Shown: in pieces, positions 1-12,997 of the stretch
Position numbering within the stretch: the first letter of the stretch is position 1
How the letters are laid out: each line of letters begins with the position of its first letter
NCBI RefSeq assembly: GCF_016802725.1
Contig: NC_052679.1
Coordinates: 4,526,001-4,590,000, forward strand
DNA length: 64,000 bases
Origin: Solenopsis invicta
Lineage: Eukaryota; Arthropoda; Insecta; Hymenoptera; Formicidae
Direction of reading: 5' to 3'
The notes under the pieces: generated by a model
What the model was told of the DNA's origin: nothing
The model's input: only the letters and a program-made list of their open reading frames with translations
Database searches by the model: none
Program-made: the position numbers and the translations under genes

Positions 1-1344
1 GAAGAGAACGCGAAGAGAATAATTAATATTTATCTAAATTCATTTATTATTTATTAAAAAGAGAGACACGCAGGGAAAGGGGTTTAACAGCGAAGTTAAA
101 CAAACTTACGAACTAATTAATGATCAATGAAAAACCAATTAACCCTCTCTCGAAAATCCTCATATAATTTCACCGTCTATTATTATTGGCCACATTAATT
201 CATTATCGACGAAACTGGTTACAGCCACAAATGAGTTCGCGAGCCGCAAACTCGCTGCTCGGCTCCGCGAAATCCATGAATAATCAACGAAAAAGTATTT
301 AGTTTTCTTTTTCAATTTTGCGCGTATAATTTCGTTATCGGATCTTCGAGCCACTTTTAGAATCTCTTTTCAAGGCAGACCGGCGCGGCCCCGGACGTGG
401 CCGTAAGAAGTTGAACCGCACGAGAAGTTGCATGACGCGCTCTACCCGTCTACGGGGGAGGGCTTCTTTTAATTCTATCGCGTTTCATGAGGCGCATCAC
501 GCCGGAAGTTGTTTCGAATGCGCCGCGCGAACAATTACCGTGTGGAGCAACCAACCCCTTTGAATAGCTGTTTGGAGCAGCCTGCAATTTTTATCCCGTT
601 TTCCCGAGAGCCGACATAGATACGACGCCGACCAATTTCCTCCCTCGCGCGCGGCTTAGCTCGTTTTTCATTCTTGCCGATATGGCTGGCCTCTTTCGCA
701 AGCAAGGTGCGAACAGGTAAAGAGCACCTGTCGTGCCGCATGATTGCCCTCAGCCACGTTCACATACGCGTGCGGTACCGCATCCTCGCGCGACGATCCC
801 TACGAGGACGATCGAGCGAACGACATTCGTGCCTCGCTGGATAGTCGGACACTCGGCAAGGAGATGACAAGTGTAGGCAGCGCGAGGTGAATTCCCGGAT
901 CCGCATGTAGGGCACGTACCGGTTTGATATCCGCAATATGGCGGACCGTAGCGTACCCTCCTTTTCCCTTTCGCCTCTCTTTGCGAAAACTGTCCGTGAA
1001 GAAATATCCACGAGTCACGAGTTTTGCGCACGAGCAAAACTCAATAATTTGTTGCAATATGGAATTTCTTTTAATAAAATTTGCGCTGCTCCGTATATCA
1101 TTTTGTGAAAAATTCAACATAGGAATTAGTTGCTACGCGAGATCAAACTTTAATAATGGCTGAATCAGTTTAAGACCGAGCATTTGATCAAGATTTCATG
1201 AGGAAAGAAACCAACTTCTTAGTTTACGATCGATAAGGGATGTGGAGCCTCTGGAACATCGTGTGTATCTTCGGTAAATGAGGGGGTTCGGTAAGAGGAC
1301 TATCGAGCATTAAATCACCCGTTGGAAGGTGCCCTAATACCCGA

Positions 1345-1371
1345 ACCCGCAATTTTCATTAAATTGCGGGT
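1345..1371. repeat. perfect small hairpin, 11-bp stem
   Basis: The arms ACCCGCAATTT (1345-1355) and AAATTGCGGGT (1361-1371) are exact reverse complements around a 5-nt loop. It could be a remnant of a foldback element or a chance cruciform. No terminator role is implied, because this is eukaryotic DNA. Confidence 0.6.
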
Positions 1372-2210
1372 ACGGAGGATGCACTTCCGTCGATGCGTCA
1401 CATAATGTGTTAGTGTTAACAGACCGTTACGTTTCGCCTGTTGCACAATGTAACATCAGAGTAACTACGCGCACGTGACCTCGCGAGTCGGCGAACGTCG
1501 CGGCAGGTGTGTGTGCGGTTCGTGTTTCAAATTCGAAAATTACAATCGGCTGCGTAATAGCGATGCTCGCTATTACATGCATTGCTCTCGAGCGTGCAAT
1601 CGATCTCACGTCGATTTCGCTGACCGCGCTTGACTTGGGGGCCAATTGTGCATCGTTTCGCTTTTAAGGAAGTTTACACAGATGTGCAATAGAGACCGCT
1701 AAGTGAATTGCTGTGGGGTGAACTGCTGAATATTGATCGTTTTTTCCAATAAATATTCATCATAATATTTTAGAATCGATGATTCAGTTAATCAGTTTAT
1801 TATTAATGAATGATATATTCATATTAATTATTTTGGGGCCGGGGGGAGGGAAAAGCTTTAAAAGCTAATATCAGTTCCGATTTGTGTCGTATAATCCTCG
1901 TTTATTTCATCATCATTATTTTTGTGTGTTACGATTACGTGAGGTCGCGAATTTATCCCCTTCCAATTCACCATTAAGAACAGTAATTATTTTTCGCGTG
2001 CGGTGGCGATCAGCATGCGTTTCTAAGATTCGATTTACATAATTTTAGTAGCTGTCGGCGGTTACGTGGCACGCGATTGGTCAAAAATCCCTTTTCAGAT
2101 TTCAATTTAGCCAATTACAGCAAAATGAGATTCAATTTGCAATTTTTACAGGGCAGTCGTGTCGAAAGAAAGGGCGGCGGTATTGTAGCTTTCATTAAGA
2201 TTCAGATCCA

Positions 2211-2243
2211 CGCGCGCGCGTGTGTGCGTGTGAATGTGTGCGG
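2211..2243. repeat. alternating CG/TG purine-pyrimidine tract
   Basis: A CGCGCGCG run passes into TGTGTGCGTGTG with few interruptions. Alternating purine-pyrimidine DNA of this kind can adopt the Z form. It is a simple repeat with no sign of coding. Confidence 0.7.
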
Positions 2244-3064
2244 CATAGCGTTTTATCCAATATTCCATTTGTGTGGGCGGCTCTTTGACTTTGAAACGTC
2301 ACGAAAGCCGACCGCAGCCGATCGATGTACCGACTCTCCCCTAAAAGGGAAGCATGATCAAAGCACTGTAAACGCTTGTAAGCGCGCATCAGAAATCACG
2401 CCTTCCACGTAATGTCAACCGTCGAATGCTATTTCGTTGCTGCCACCGGGCATTTCGCGAAGCAGGATTACTGTGTCGACGTAAACCGAAATGAAAACAC
2501 ACGCATGCGACCGTAAGCCACATAACGACTTCACGTCAGCAACGTAATTTTGCGTAATCGATCATCGTATTCGAGCGAATTTGATCGCTTAAAGTACGAT
2601 CTAGACAATCGGGGTGCGTACGTTGAAACGCGTGAGACTACATGGAATTTCGGCGACGTGATGCAGTGCGTTTATTGCCGCCGCGCAAACTCCAAGTTTT
2701 ATAAGTTTATAGATTTTGCTGCTAAGAGATAGGTTCACATTATTGTACGCATTAGGTGATCCAATTTTCGCGATTACAGAGCCAATTTTTTTTAATATCA
2801 CTGTGAAAAATGAAATTTTTTTCGATTGACGCGATGACGAAACTCAATGGTCGTTTATACACGTTACCCTTTCGACATGACTGATTATTTTGTAGCTCGT
2901 GTTTAAAGTGCCGAGAAGTGTAAACGCCGCGTTCGACCTCGCGGCGATCTCGCGTCCCATAATGAAACATTGGAACGCAATTATATTTCTCATTTCCATC
3001 GGCGGGGATCTCCCTCAATAAATACGCAAACAGCCAATAACAGCTTTATCGGGAGAATTCAGAG

Positions 3065-3110
3065 CCGGCGGCGGCGGCGGCGGCAGCGGCGGCGGTGGCT
3101 GCGATGGTGG
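3065..3110. repeat. GGC trinucleotide repeat
   Basis: About ten GGC units with GCA, GTG and GAT interruptions. All three frames give homopolymer-like peptides (Gly/Ala/Arg on plus, Pro on minus). Low-complexity coding sequence can look like this, but no flanking conserved protein sequence is visible. Confidence 0.75.
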
Positions 3111-3875
3111 TGAACGAGTGAGTCGACAGCAGGTAGCGCCGTAATGGAACTTCGTAAAACCGATTCGGAGGATCTCCCCCGGGCGAATTGCACCGGTGCG
3201 GTGCACACCGATGCGCTCGACCGCAGCTTCTGCTCGTCTCGTCGACCGACCATCGGCGTCTCCCCGCGTCTTACGGTTGCATTTTAAAGTTGCAACTCGG
3301 TCAGCGCGCATCGCGGTTAACCGAATGCTCTTTGCTCCTGAACTGTATCTGCACTCATCGTGAATCGCATCTGCATTTTGCGACTGAAGTAGTAGATGTA
3401 TTGTTCTGTGAATTTTAATTTAAAAAATTTTAGAATTTATATTAATCGCCTCAAATTTTTCCAAAAATGCAATTTCACGTTAGGATCAAGGGATAAAATC
3501 GAACAATGATATAGAACAATGATAGAAGATATAATCGGAGAATTAGTTAGTTTGGGATAAAGTATCGTAAGTTCTCGATAAAACAATGCATTTCGGGAAT
3601 GGACGGGACATGTTCGAAGGACGAGGACGATGTAAATGAAACTGCGCGTTTAGCATGAACTTTCGAGAGGGAGAGGAGACGGAGGACACGCGCGCGCGTA
3701 GGTGGAGAGTGACAGGACAGAGGACGAACCGACGAGAGGACGCGAGGGATGAGGAGAAGGGGCAGGGGGTTGTAAGTTCGTTGCGAAAATGAAATTACCG
3801 CACCGTGAAAGCAGCGCTTTGCATGAAATCACACCATAGCAAGATAAGGACGGCTAAATAGAAGGAAGAAGAGAT

Positions 3876-3892
3876 AGAGAGAGAGAGAGAGT
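3876..3892. repeat. short (GA)n microsatellite
   Basis: About eight GA dinucleotides follow a purine-rich stretch. It is one of the minority of tracts in the window whose purine strand is the plus strand. Confidence 0.8.
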
Positions 3893-4244
3893 CGACGAGC
3901 AATGGCAGTTCAGGCTTCGTTCTTCTCCTTGTCCGCCCCCAGTCTTCCAAAGCGATTCTTCCCAGCCTCCTCTGAATAAGTGAATTTTCACGCGTTCTCC
4001 CGGAGTTTTCCCCCAGGGGTACACCTGCCGCAACACGACAAAGAGCGCGACTTCGCGGATTCAGCCGTCTGTTTTTTTCGGGCCAAGATTGGAAAAACAG
4101 GCATCGACTTTCCTGCCGAATGTCTCTTTCCAAATATCAAGATACATGCTAACATTCAGCGTGATTTTAGAGCAAATCCTTGATATATGATTACTTCAAT
4201 TTTAGCTGGAGAAAAAACAGATGTAATTTTAAGATTTGAAATTT

Positions 4245-4440
4245 TCTTCAACGTTTCTCTCAAATTTTTTTGAAACCCTAAAAAATCTAAATTCATATAA
4301 ATTGAACTACAAAGATACATGCGTCACAAGGTATCACAGATATCTTATCTTTGTAGATAAAAGAATTAAATTGTCAACTCTTTAGATTTCTCTACAAATA
4401 TTGTACAGCGATAAATTTTTGTTTCCATAAAAATCTAATA
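4245..4440. repeat. degenerate foldback sequence with 11-bp core stem
   Basis: CTACAAAGATA (4307-4317) pairs exactly with TATCTTTGTAG (4346-4356). Outside this, AAATCTAA near 4284 faces TTAGATTT near 4382, so the imperfect pairing spans almost 200 bp. This is consistent with an old, decayed inverted-repeat element. The ends cannot be placed and no target duplication is clear. Confidence 0.35.
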
Positions 4441-4553
4441 CTTTTAAAAGATTTCTGTAGCTCTTCTTTGGATATACTATCACAGGCAAAAACTTTGCAT
4501 TTTATATTTTCCAATTTGCAGGAAGTTTGTCTCATCTAAGAAAGGCGAGCCCT

Positions 4554-4569
4554 TCTCTCTCTCTCTCTC
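4554..4569. repeat. (CT)n microsatellite followed by poly-C
   Basis: Eight CT units run into a stretch of eight C residues and more CT. It is a simple repeat. Confidence 0.8.
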
Positions 4570-4790
4570 CCCCCCCTCTCCTTCCCTCATTCTCGCGTAG
4601 TAAAGCCTATGATAAGGGTCGCGCCGGAAACGGCAGTTAGACGCTGAGGGGAGGGGGTTGAAATATCCGGGACGGTGGAGCGCGAGGAAGGGAGGGAATG
4701 AGAGAGTTTGTTAGCAAGTTTTATAGACTATCAGTCGACTCGTTAAGCGGCAACTAGGCGACTCCTTTCCGCCCGCGTTATTTCCATTCG

Positions 4791-4811
4791 CCCCCTCCCC
4801 CTCCCCCTCCC
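4791..4811 (-). repeat. CCCCCT hexamer repeat, G-quadruplex motif on minus strand
   Basis: Three CCCCCT units plus CCC. The minus strand has four G runs of three or more separated by single A residues, which meets the usual G-quadruplex pattern with 1-nt loops. Whether it forms in vivo or has a role is unknown. Confidence 0.65.
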
Positions 4812-5890
4812 TTCTGGAACTCGAACGACGTTAGACAGACCGTTGTCGACCTACTCGGCACGTTACCCGCTTATCCCGCGAGAACAACTCTCCTCTTCCT
4901 CTCGTCGAGCTCGTCGGTGGCAGCCGTATGCTAATGCCGACGGCATTAGCACGCCGCGGAAACTATGCGAAACAAACAACCGAGAAATTCCGTCCAATGG
5001 CGCACCCCCTCATCCTTGCGTTGAGCACTCGCGATAACTCTCGAGTGAAACGTAGGATAACGCAGCCACTCGGTTTGGAGCTGTGATATTTAACCCTTTC
5101 TCTAGCCGGTGGTAATTTGGTCGACTATTGTAGAAGGATAAAACGAAACGTACCGGTTATAAGACGAAAGGAGTGTTTTATTGCGATATAATTACCGAGT
5201 GGTCGTTTGCTTGGATTTAGAGTAATATTTTAAATCCTCTTTATTAAAGTTGCATTAGTAATAATCAAGATATACTTTTAAATGCCGGGAAAAGGGCGCT
5301 ATATAATTATGTTATTAAGAAATTATGTAAAAATACTGTATATCGTGAATTAAATGTAATTATTTTATTAATTTTTTTCATAGAAATAATACCGAAAAGC
5401 TTTATAAGTCGTTATTAAGCGAGCGTTTACATATTCAAAATGAAAGGAACAAACTTCCGTCTACGTGTTATTCTCTTGACAAAAATTTCTCCTGAATGAA
5501 GCTATTTTCTTCCGCTTTGTTGCAAATAGTCGAGATCAGAGGTGGGCGGTACATCTCGTCGGATTTCGACCGGTGGACAATGGCGCGACTAGCGTAATGA
5601 AAATTAATCGCTCTTGTAGAACGTCATTGTGAGATGGCGGAATCCTCCTCCTGCCGGAATGACTTCTCTTTCCCTCTCGCACACACACACATCCCCATTT
5701 TCTCCTTCCGTCAAGATGAATCACGCGCCAGCCCCGGTTACGAGGTAGGAAGAAAAAAAGGCGCGAGGCGAGATCGCCGGGAACAATATTCCTTGCAAAT
5801 GGATACAAACGAGGTGATTGGCCCGGACCAATCCATCACGACGCGCCTTGCTTTTTCACCCCCTTAGTCGACCCCGTGACTTATTCCAGT

Positions 5891-5891
5891 T

Positions 5892-5926
<35 letters not shown>

Positions 5927-5937
5927 TTCTCTCTCTT
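5891..5937. repeat. (CT)n microsatellite, about 47 bp
   Basis: A CT tract with two TTT interruptions. Overlapping frames read it as Ser-Leu or Arg-Glu repeats and are not real genes. Confidence 0.9.
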
Positions 5938-8663
5938 ACCCTCATATACACATACACACGCATCCCCTTTTTCCGCGATAGAAGAAAGCTCGCTCGAAGT
6001 GAAACACATCCATATGCAGTGGTTGCCGATAAACAAGCTCCGAGTAAAGCACAAAATATTCTTCACCCGCCAGTACATCATACGTTACTCGTTACGTAGC
6101 GTGTTTTAAAAATATAGGATTTCTAATCGAGCCAATTAAAAAATTTGTTTATATGTAAATTTTATTCTGTTTTTAAATTTGTATTAATTTTACAACTCTA
6201 CTGTCGTAGCGTTAAATTGTTCAAGTTCCTGAGTACAATTTAACACACACTCGTACACACGTGTGTATGTTACAAACAAGTTTGTTTACTTAAAGATTAG
6301 TTTTAACGAGAAAGGTATAGGAATTAATTTTTCAATATTAACTCTTTCGTCAGTTGGGCGCTACTACGATTGTATCAATGGATAGACACGGTCACACACG
6401 GAATGTCGTCACGCACTGCAGTCACAACGCGACACACTGCGCGACCGTTGCCGGAATGAAGGTGCAGATGTCGACGAAACTGCTCGTTCGTTGTTCGCTT
6501 TTCAGGAGCGAAAAATTGTATCACGCGAACTCCGTGACCGCGGCCGCGATACAACGTCGATCGGTAACGATGTCGCTGCACTTTTAATAGCCATTTATAC
6601 TGGCTGCTTTTTAACGTGGCACGGACGCCACGTGCGTGTATGCCATCAAATGCGGAACGACCGAATTGCGCGTTCGCGACGTACAATTTTCTTTAAAAGC
6701 GGAGGGCGCTTGTAAAATCATCGGAGAATGCGTCACCTGCAGATACGGCGTTCGATATGTCTCGTATAAAATCCTCTGCATTCGTATGAAATCCTAACTT
6801 TAATTTTAAAGAGATTTGATCAACTTAAAATTTATCAGTCTTGCAGAAAAATCTATCATGCTTTGGATAACTTAATATTTGATATCTTTTTGATAAGGTA
6901 AAATTAACGATTAAAATAAACAATGACACTTTTTCGAATTTAGATTAATAATATCTTATTTGAAAGATTGATAAGAAACGGAGAAGATCTTTTTTCAGAG
7001 AATAATTCTGGAATATAATCTGGAATATACTTTTATGATTGATCCTCTTTGAATTTTATTAATTTATCGCTTTTTCTCCTTGACTAACTGCAAATACTTT
7101 AACTAGTATTACTTCTCTACTTTTGACATAAATATGTAACATACAATGAATTTAAAATATACAATTAAGATTTTAAAGAATGTAAATGAAATGAGTACAA
7201 TTGTGCCGTTAAAAATAGAATAAACATAGATTGGCCACTGTGTATAATTAAATCCATTATTCAAAAAATGGAAATGTGAAGATTTTTCGATCCTTGATTA
7301 TATATTTATTATTATAAAATGTTAATGTGTAATTTGGGAAAGATCCAGTCAAGCGTCTGCGTTCATGATTTTTGAATGATAGATTTAATTATGCGCATGC
7401 ATTGACCTGCGCCGGCTCTTAATGGCACGATTGCGTTCTATTTACTCGATAAATATCAACTATTTTCAGAGCACGTATGTACAAAGAGGTGTACGGAAAA
7501 AAAAGAAAGATCAATACCATATTTAATTTAATCTCCTATGTCGCGTTCGCGTCATAGGGAAAGGGACATCGTATACGCGAATGGTACAGCGAGTCTCTTC
7601 GGGCGGGATTTCCGAAGTCACTTCGCATAATCCCGTACGGCCGGCGCACCCGCGGGACACGTCGTAATGCTACGGGAGATGCGCCGTATATGACCGGGAA
7701 GGTAGCGTATCGGAGGATGTGTCGTAACACCATTATGTCGACGCGTTACTGCGGATCGGGGACGTATAAAATCTGCGCGGCCTTATGCCGAATGGCCGTC
7801 CCGTAACGCGTCACGGACGATCTCGCAGCCCCATAAAGGAGACTCGCGTCTTCTCTCCGTTTCCTTTTCGGAGCCGTACCAGATTTCTCGATGTTTATCC
7901 ACGATACTTTCGTGCTCGCGCGCAGTCGCCTGGGATGTTGCCGTCGCACCGGGCGGCGCGGTTCGCCGTCGTTTAATATTAAATTGGGCGCCAGGTGCGA
8001 CCGGGACCGGCGGACTTTTAATGACGACGAGTAAAAGCGAGTGCCGAAACTTCATTGTAGCGCAATTAATCTGCATTACGTGTCGGCAATTACGCGAACG
8101 TTTTGACTAAATTTTACGTGCCAACACGCACGAATTGGGATATTATCGATTAATAACACTACTGGAAAGTAAAATTAACATTTCTTTCTTTGGTTAGGTT
8201 CTTTTAACTTTTTCCGCAATTTTTCTCGATCTGTCGGTTCCGCTCCCCTTGGTTTACTTCATTCTCAATGACAATATCACATTGCGAAATCGAGATAGGG
8301 GACATGATGTTCGCCCGGGTTCGCGATTTACGAGAAACGCGGTGAGCTGCGCTGCCGCAGTGGCTGAAATGTTCTCCGTGTCGCGAAATACATGTTCGCA
8401 TTCTATGCAAGATAGGGCGCACCCTCCGAACCGTGTCTAGTACCTAGCGCAGTATCGGAGACGAAAACGCGGGATTTACGACGCCGATTGCCGCACGGTA
8501 ACCGTACCACTCTCCGTGATTACACGGCGGCCATTACTTTCGGGAATTCGAAAGTATTGTTCCGCTTCGTGACGAGTGCCAGTAACAGCTATCGCAGTAA
8601 CTGGGAATTTTGTGTTATCTAATAAGAAATATCGGCGTATAGAGATGGAAAGGGTTCCTCTCA

Positions 8664-8679
8664 TATATATGCATATATA
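8664..8679. repeat. 16-bp AT palindrome
   Basis: TATATATGCATATATA is a perfect palindrome centred on GC. It is an AT-rich self-complementary site, most simply a low-complexity sequence. Confidence 0.5.
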
Positions 8680-9141
8680 GTATATCTTCTTCGTAACAGA
8701 TTTAAACAAAATTTTTCCAAGAGCATTTTGTGTTATTCTTTGCGCAACGTTCGTTCCCTTCCCTTAGAAATTCTAAAATATTCTTTCGCAAATGTATACG
8801 CTTTGTGAAAAGTTTGTGCTGCGATGTGTTAAGCGCATTTGTGCGCGCAGCCCTTCGCCTGCATCGTCGCGTCGTCGACGTGTTCGTCCTATTCTGCACG
8901 CAAACAACGACGACATCGACTACGAATAACGCCCAGCACTACCACTGTTGTCACGTCCACGGCGACGACTCGGCGGCCATCGCATCGTGTTACCCGCGAA
9001 TTTACCGTGCTGCACATCCCTCGTGATGCATTCCTCGCGTAGATACCGTCCTCGTCTCGCGTCGCCGACATACGGACAGGACGCTAACCACTAACCGCGT
9101 CTCTCGCCTCCCTCAAAATTTCCTTCCTCTCTTTCTCTTTC

Positions 9142-9229
9142 ATATATATATAGTCTCTCTCTCTCTCGCGTCCACTATTCGTCTCGTTCTACCTTTCGGA
9201 GAACTCACTCGCTCACAGCGTAGCCGGAG
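9142..9229 (+). promoter_or_regulatory. weak candidate TATA-like segment and 5' splice site
   Basis: A TATATATATA run at 9142-9152 is followed by a CT tract. About 75 bp later comes GGAG|GTATGT, a good match to a 5' splice site with the junction after 9229. The order could be a short untranslated first exon on the plus strand. Both motifs also arise easily by chance in this DNA, and no initiator or open frame supports the reading. Confidence 0.12.
9154..9167. repeat. short (CT)n microsatellite
   Basis: Seven CT units directly after an AT dinucleotide run, making a compound simple repeat. Confidence 0.8.
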
Positions 9230-12200
9230 GTATGTGGTATTTCAACGAGTTACCCGCAAAGCATGGCATCTCATTTACATGCATTAAGGAATAGATCGCT
9301 GTCAAGGAAGTGGACGAACGAGTAAAGGATCGAGAGAGAAAGAGACAAAGGCGGAAAATGGAATAGAATTTATTGTAGTAGAAACCTCTTGGAACATTGT
9401 ATACGTTAAACTATACGTAGATAATTGCCAAAAAGATAAAAAAATTAATGAATTACGGAAAATATAAAAATAAAAAAAAGTATGTACGTTAATATTCAAT
9501 TCTAAAAAATCCGACATTTTTACGAAAATGTACGAAAAATCTGTTGCGACGTTGCGTATTGATCTTGATGTGAACTGCGAAATAGTAAAATCGATAAAAG
9601 AATATCGCATCGCGAGAGTATAAATATTTTCGACGCCTCGGAATAAATATCGCACGGTATCCGTAGCGTTTCGGACAAAAAAAATTTGTTCTGCCTATGG
9701 GCGCGAGATATTTATCTAGTGATGTATAGCTGTCGCATGTATGCGCAGAAATTTGGTTTGCTGAATCCGCGCCCGCGGTTTGCAGACTTTTATACTCATT
9801 GGTAGCTGACGCGTTGCAAATATTAGTTCTGAACATATATTGGCTTTTAGCAACCGATGTAACATCGATAACATCACTTGTCAAGTATCGACGAATTAGT
9901 AAATAATTCTTGCATTTGAGAGACTCAATGGATACTTTGTAATGTAACTGATGTCGTCAAATTGGAATAAAATTCAACAATTTTGAAAAGGATCCTCTAA
10001 AAATGACAATTATTGTTCAAGACTACAACTTGTTCTCGTTGTTAATAAATATGTTAATAAATGATAAATTCGTAACAAAAATCAAAGCGCCGACTCTTTA
10101 GAATTATTTTCAATATATTATTTATAAATATATTTATCTACTACAAGTTTACTAAATATCAATTTAATATGAATATCTATTAAAGTTAGTAAATTATTTC
10201 AATACAAATGAAAGTGATTTGTTTGCATTTTTGAAGTTTATTTGGCGAGTTTTCGTACGTCTGATGCTAAACAGATTCTCGATAAAATTTTCAGGACTAA
10301 TTCTTATAATTCAATAAAATGGTAATAATATTTGTATATACTGAGCAAAATTCAATTTTGTTTAAATTAAACGAGACTAAGATTGAAATTATTTTGCATT
10401 AGGCGCACGGGATCGGATTTTTTCCGCGTGAGGAAATATTCGGTCTAGCGTGCCACGACTCTTCAAGATACGGCGCGCTTTGCATAATCGGTGCGTAAGG
10501 CTTTCACCCGTGGAAGGGTTAAACCAGGAAGGGCCTGCATTAACGAAGTTAATGTCGCGCTGAGAGTGCGAAAATAGCAAGACATCGCGTTACTATCTCC
10601 GGGAAGAAAAGCAAGCTTAAGTCACTTCCATTGTCACACGACCCGAATTGTCTGAGACATTCTTTAAAGTGAATTTTAGTACGCAATAACGAACCCTCTT
10701 TAATCTCTCCGACAAAGAGAAATTGTTAGGGTCATATCGCATCTTTAATAACTAGAAATTGATAATTTTGTAAAATTTTCTATCGTTAAATTGATTTAAA
10801 TTAAATTATATCTCAAGTGTATTCAGTGATAGATCTTTCGAGCGGAGAAACGCGCAAGGCTTTTCATCGTAAAGTACTTTAATAATGGATATTAATTAGA
10901 CAAAAATTAGACCCTTATATTAAAATAGGCGAGAATATAGTAATTGTCGAGTTATCCGTATAAGCTTACGATATTAAAATATTAAGCTCGAAAAGCTTGT
11001 TAGATCAAAGTTGACTAATGGGATTGCGTAGAGTTTGCTCGAATTAGTTTTCAGAGCACAGAGTAATGCATGAATGAACCGTCAAATCCAGTGGCTCAAG
11101 TGAAAGAAACCGTAACATATTAGTAATCGATTTGGAATGCCAAGAACATAATCCTTCAAAGGAATACTTAGAGATTTCCTAATACCAAGGTATTGTCCGT
11201 TTGACAGCATTTGTAAGCGTACATTAGATCACCGCATTATTCGCCCGGCGCGGCGAGACCTCGAGCGGACAGGCGCGTGTCGCTCCGCTTGTCGTCACGT
11301 CCTTATCCCTCGTATCGCGATCGCGACGAGTATCAGAAGACGCCAATCGCGATTATTCCCTACGAACAAATCGCGATTGTCAGTTCATTCGACTGATTAA
11401 ATCCCACGCGATCAACGACTTGTGAGCGTACCCGAAGCGACGGCTCTTATCGAGGCGAATGTCTCTCGCGAGATAGAAACAGAAGCGTGACGCAGGAGAC
11501 GAGAATTATAAATCAGTATTTCGTGATATTTACATGTGTGTATGTGCGCAGTCACCCGATACTCGGATTCGGGTTGTGTATCTCGGGTCGCATTTTCAAT
11601 TCGATATAACGTAACTCGCTCCCTATTCTCGAGTTCGGAGTAACGCGCGGGGATTGAGCGATTCTGATATATCGACCGTTTGTAAGTAATACGTGCGGGT
11701 TTCATGAAATTCGAGATGTGTTATGTTCAATACCGAATTTAGATCGTGTATTTTTGAACGGCTTGCTCCGATTAATTCACGTTGATTGAGTTAACGCACT
11801 GTAATGAAGATTCTATTAACCCTAGAACAATATTGATACATATCTAATGAGGTTTGTACTATATAATCTGTCATACAAGAGCGGTCGGTATAACTACAGC
11901 TACATATTTTATGATATAACATTTTCGGACGTGGTTCAAAGTATGTTGTTCCACCCTACTTCTCTGTAATGTTTATTTTTATGTATTTATTCATTTACTC
12001 ATATCTTAATACATATAATGAGGATCGAATACTACTTGCTTGTTAAAAATGCGAAAAAATGGGCGAAAGTGCGGTCAGAAGCAACAGGTAATAGCAAATG
12101 AAGTTCGCGATTTTTCGATTCCATCCGTTGCAATAAGTCGGGAGTGTTGAACGAATCGTGACTTTATGTATTTTATTCATATTGTTTCTATTCGTATAGC

Positions 12201-12840
12201 TTCCCTTTTTGCAATTCGGGAAGCCATGCATAGTATTGTACGACTATCTTTTTTTGTACTTTGTATTTTTGTATTCGTGTTATGAATCATATTTTTGTGC
12301 AAGCCTATTGTATAAATCCATTGAGGAAATAAAAGGGACCTAGAAGGCGCAGGTAATGATGGAATATTTGTATGGTGAATATAAAATTTGTTATTTATTC
12401 ATTATTTATTATTTGCGGAATCAATTGACTGTATTGTAAAAAAAATTTAATGAATTTATTTTACCAGAAAATCTTGCAAGTATTTCTTTAATGTATCAAT
12501 TTTATTCTAATCTTGTTTAACCATATTCATATTTATATTTGTGCAAAAATGTTTAAAAATAGATGAAAATATTAATTGGTAAAAATACAGTGGCAAACGT
12601 GATAAAAGTGGTGAATCTAAATCATTCCTAAGAGAATCAGTCTATAAGTGGAATTATACACGAGAATATAATTAATATTATATTTGAGCTGGTAAATTTA
12701 AGTAAAATATCGGTTTAAATTGTAAATTTAAGTGTATAAGTTCACTACGATATAATGACTTTGATGGTTAATAATTCAAAAACTACTTTAATTGCAATCT
12801 AATCTTTATTTTAGAATTTTGCGGATTTAGTCGATCTCCG
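9230..12840. other. AT-rich non-coding stretch, no gene found
   Basis: Mostly AT-rich DNA with short frames. The minus frames at 9302-9884 (117 and 131 codons) show no recognisable protein. A short TTTACTAA/TTAGTAAA inverted pair lies near 10148-10192. No convincing splice-site pair or longer repeat was seen. Confidence 0.55.
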
Positions 12841-12842
12841 GA

Positions 12843-12884
12843 ATATTAGCTTAAAGTATTAGCTTAAAATATTAACTTAAAGTA
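12843..12884. repeat. 13-bp tandem repeat, about three copies
   Basis: The unit TATTAGCTTAAAG recurs about three times with small changes. It is a minor tandem repeat in AT-rich DNA. Confidence 0.6.
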
Positions 12885-12951
12885 CGCCGATTGCGAAACG
12901 CGATATAAAATTTAAACGACATAGAATGTTGGAAAAATTAGAAAACTGCAG

Positions 12952-12997
12952 TTAGAATTAAAATTAGAATTAGAATTAAATTAGAATTAGAATCAAA
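12952..12997. repeat. TTAGAA-type hexanucleotide repeat
   Basis: The unit TTAGAA, with A insertions, recurs about seven times. It is not the insect telomere repeat TTAGG, because the unit and phase differ. Confidence 0.65.

Larger units (their letters stand above)
1..4240. other. non-coding stretch, no gene found
   Basis: No reading frame here exceeds about 112 codons and none resembles a known protein. Minus-strand frames at 3015-3311 read through a GGC repeat as polyproline, which is typical of spurious translation. The stretch holds a perfect hairpin near 1345, an alternating CG/TG tract near 2211, the GGC repeat near 3065 and a short GA tract near 3876. GC-rich blocks (roughly 360-1000 and 2900-3330) alternate with AT-rich DNA. 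I read it as intronic or intergenic. Confidence 0.6.
4441..9129. other. non-coding stretch with microsatellites, no gene found
   Basis: Open frames are short and overlap on both strands. Those at 5818-6109 run through a CT tract and are spurious. Contents are CT tracts at 4554 and 5891, a C-rich hexamer repeat at 4791, an AT-rich block (6780-7330) containing a tandem TCTGGAATATA pair near 7010, and a TATATATGCATATATA palindrome at 8664-8679. The GC-rich DNA at 7530-8030 has long frames on both strands because stop codons are rare there. Confidence 0.55.

Noticed and set aside
4486..4496. TATCACAG, the seed of the insect miR-2 family
   Set aside because: The rest of the mature sequence does not match and no precursor hairpin surrounds it. 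The same 8-mer also occurs by chance at 4333 and 28274.
12952..12997. Possible telomere-like repeat
   Set aside because: The unit is TTAGAA, not TTAGG, and it is short and internal.
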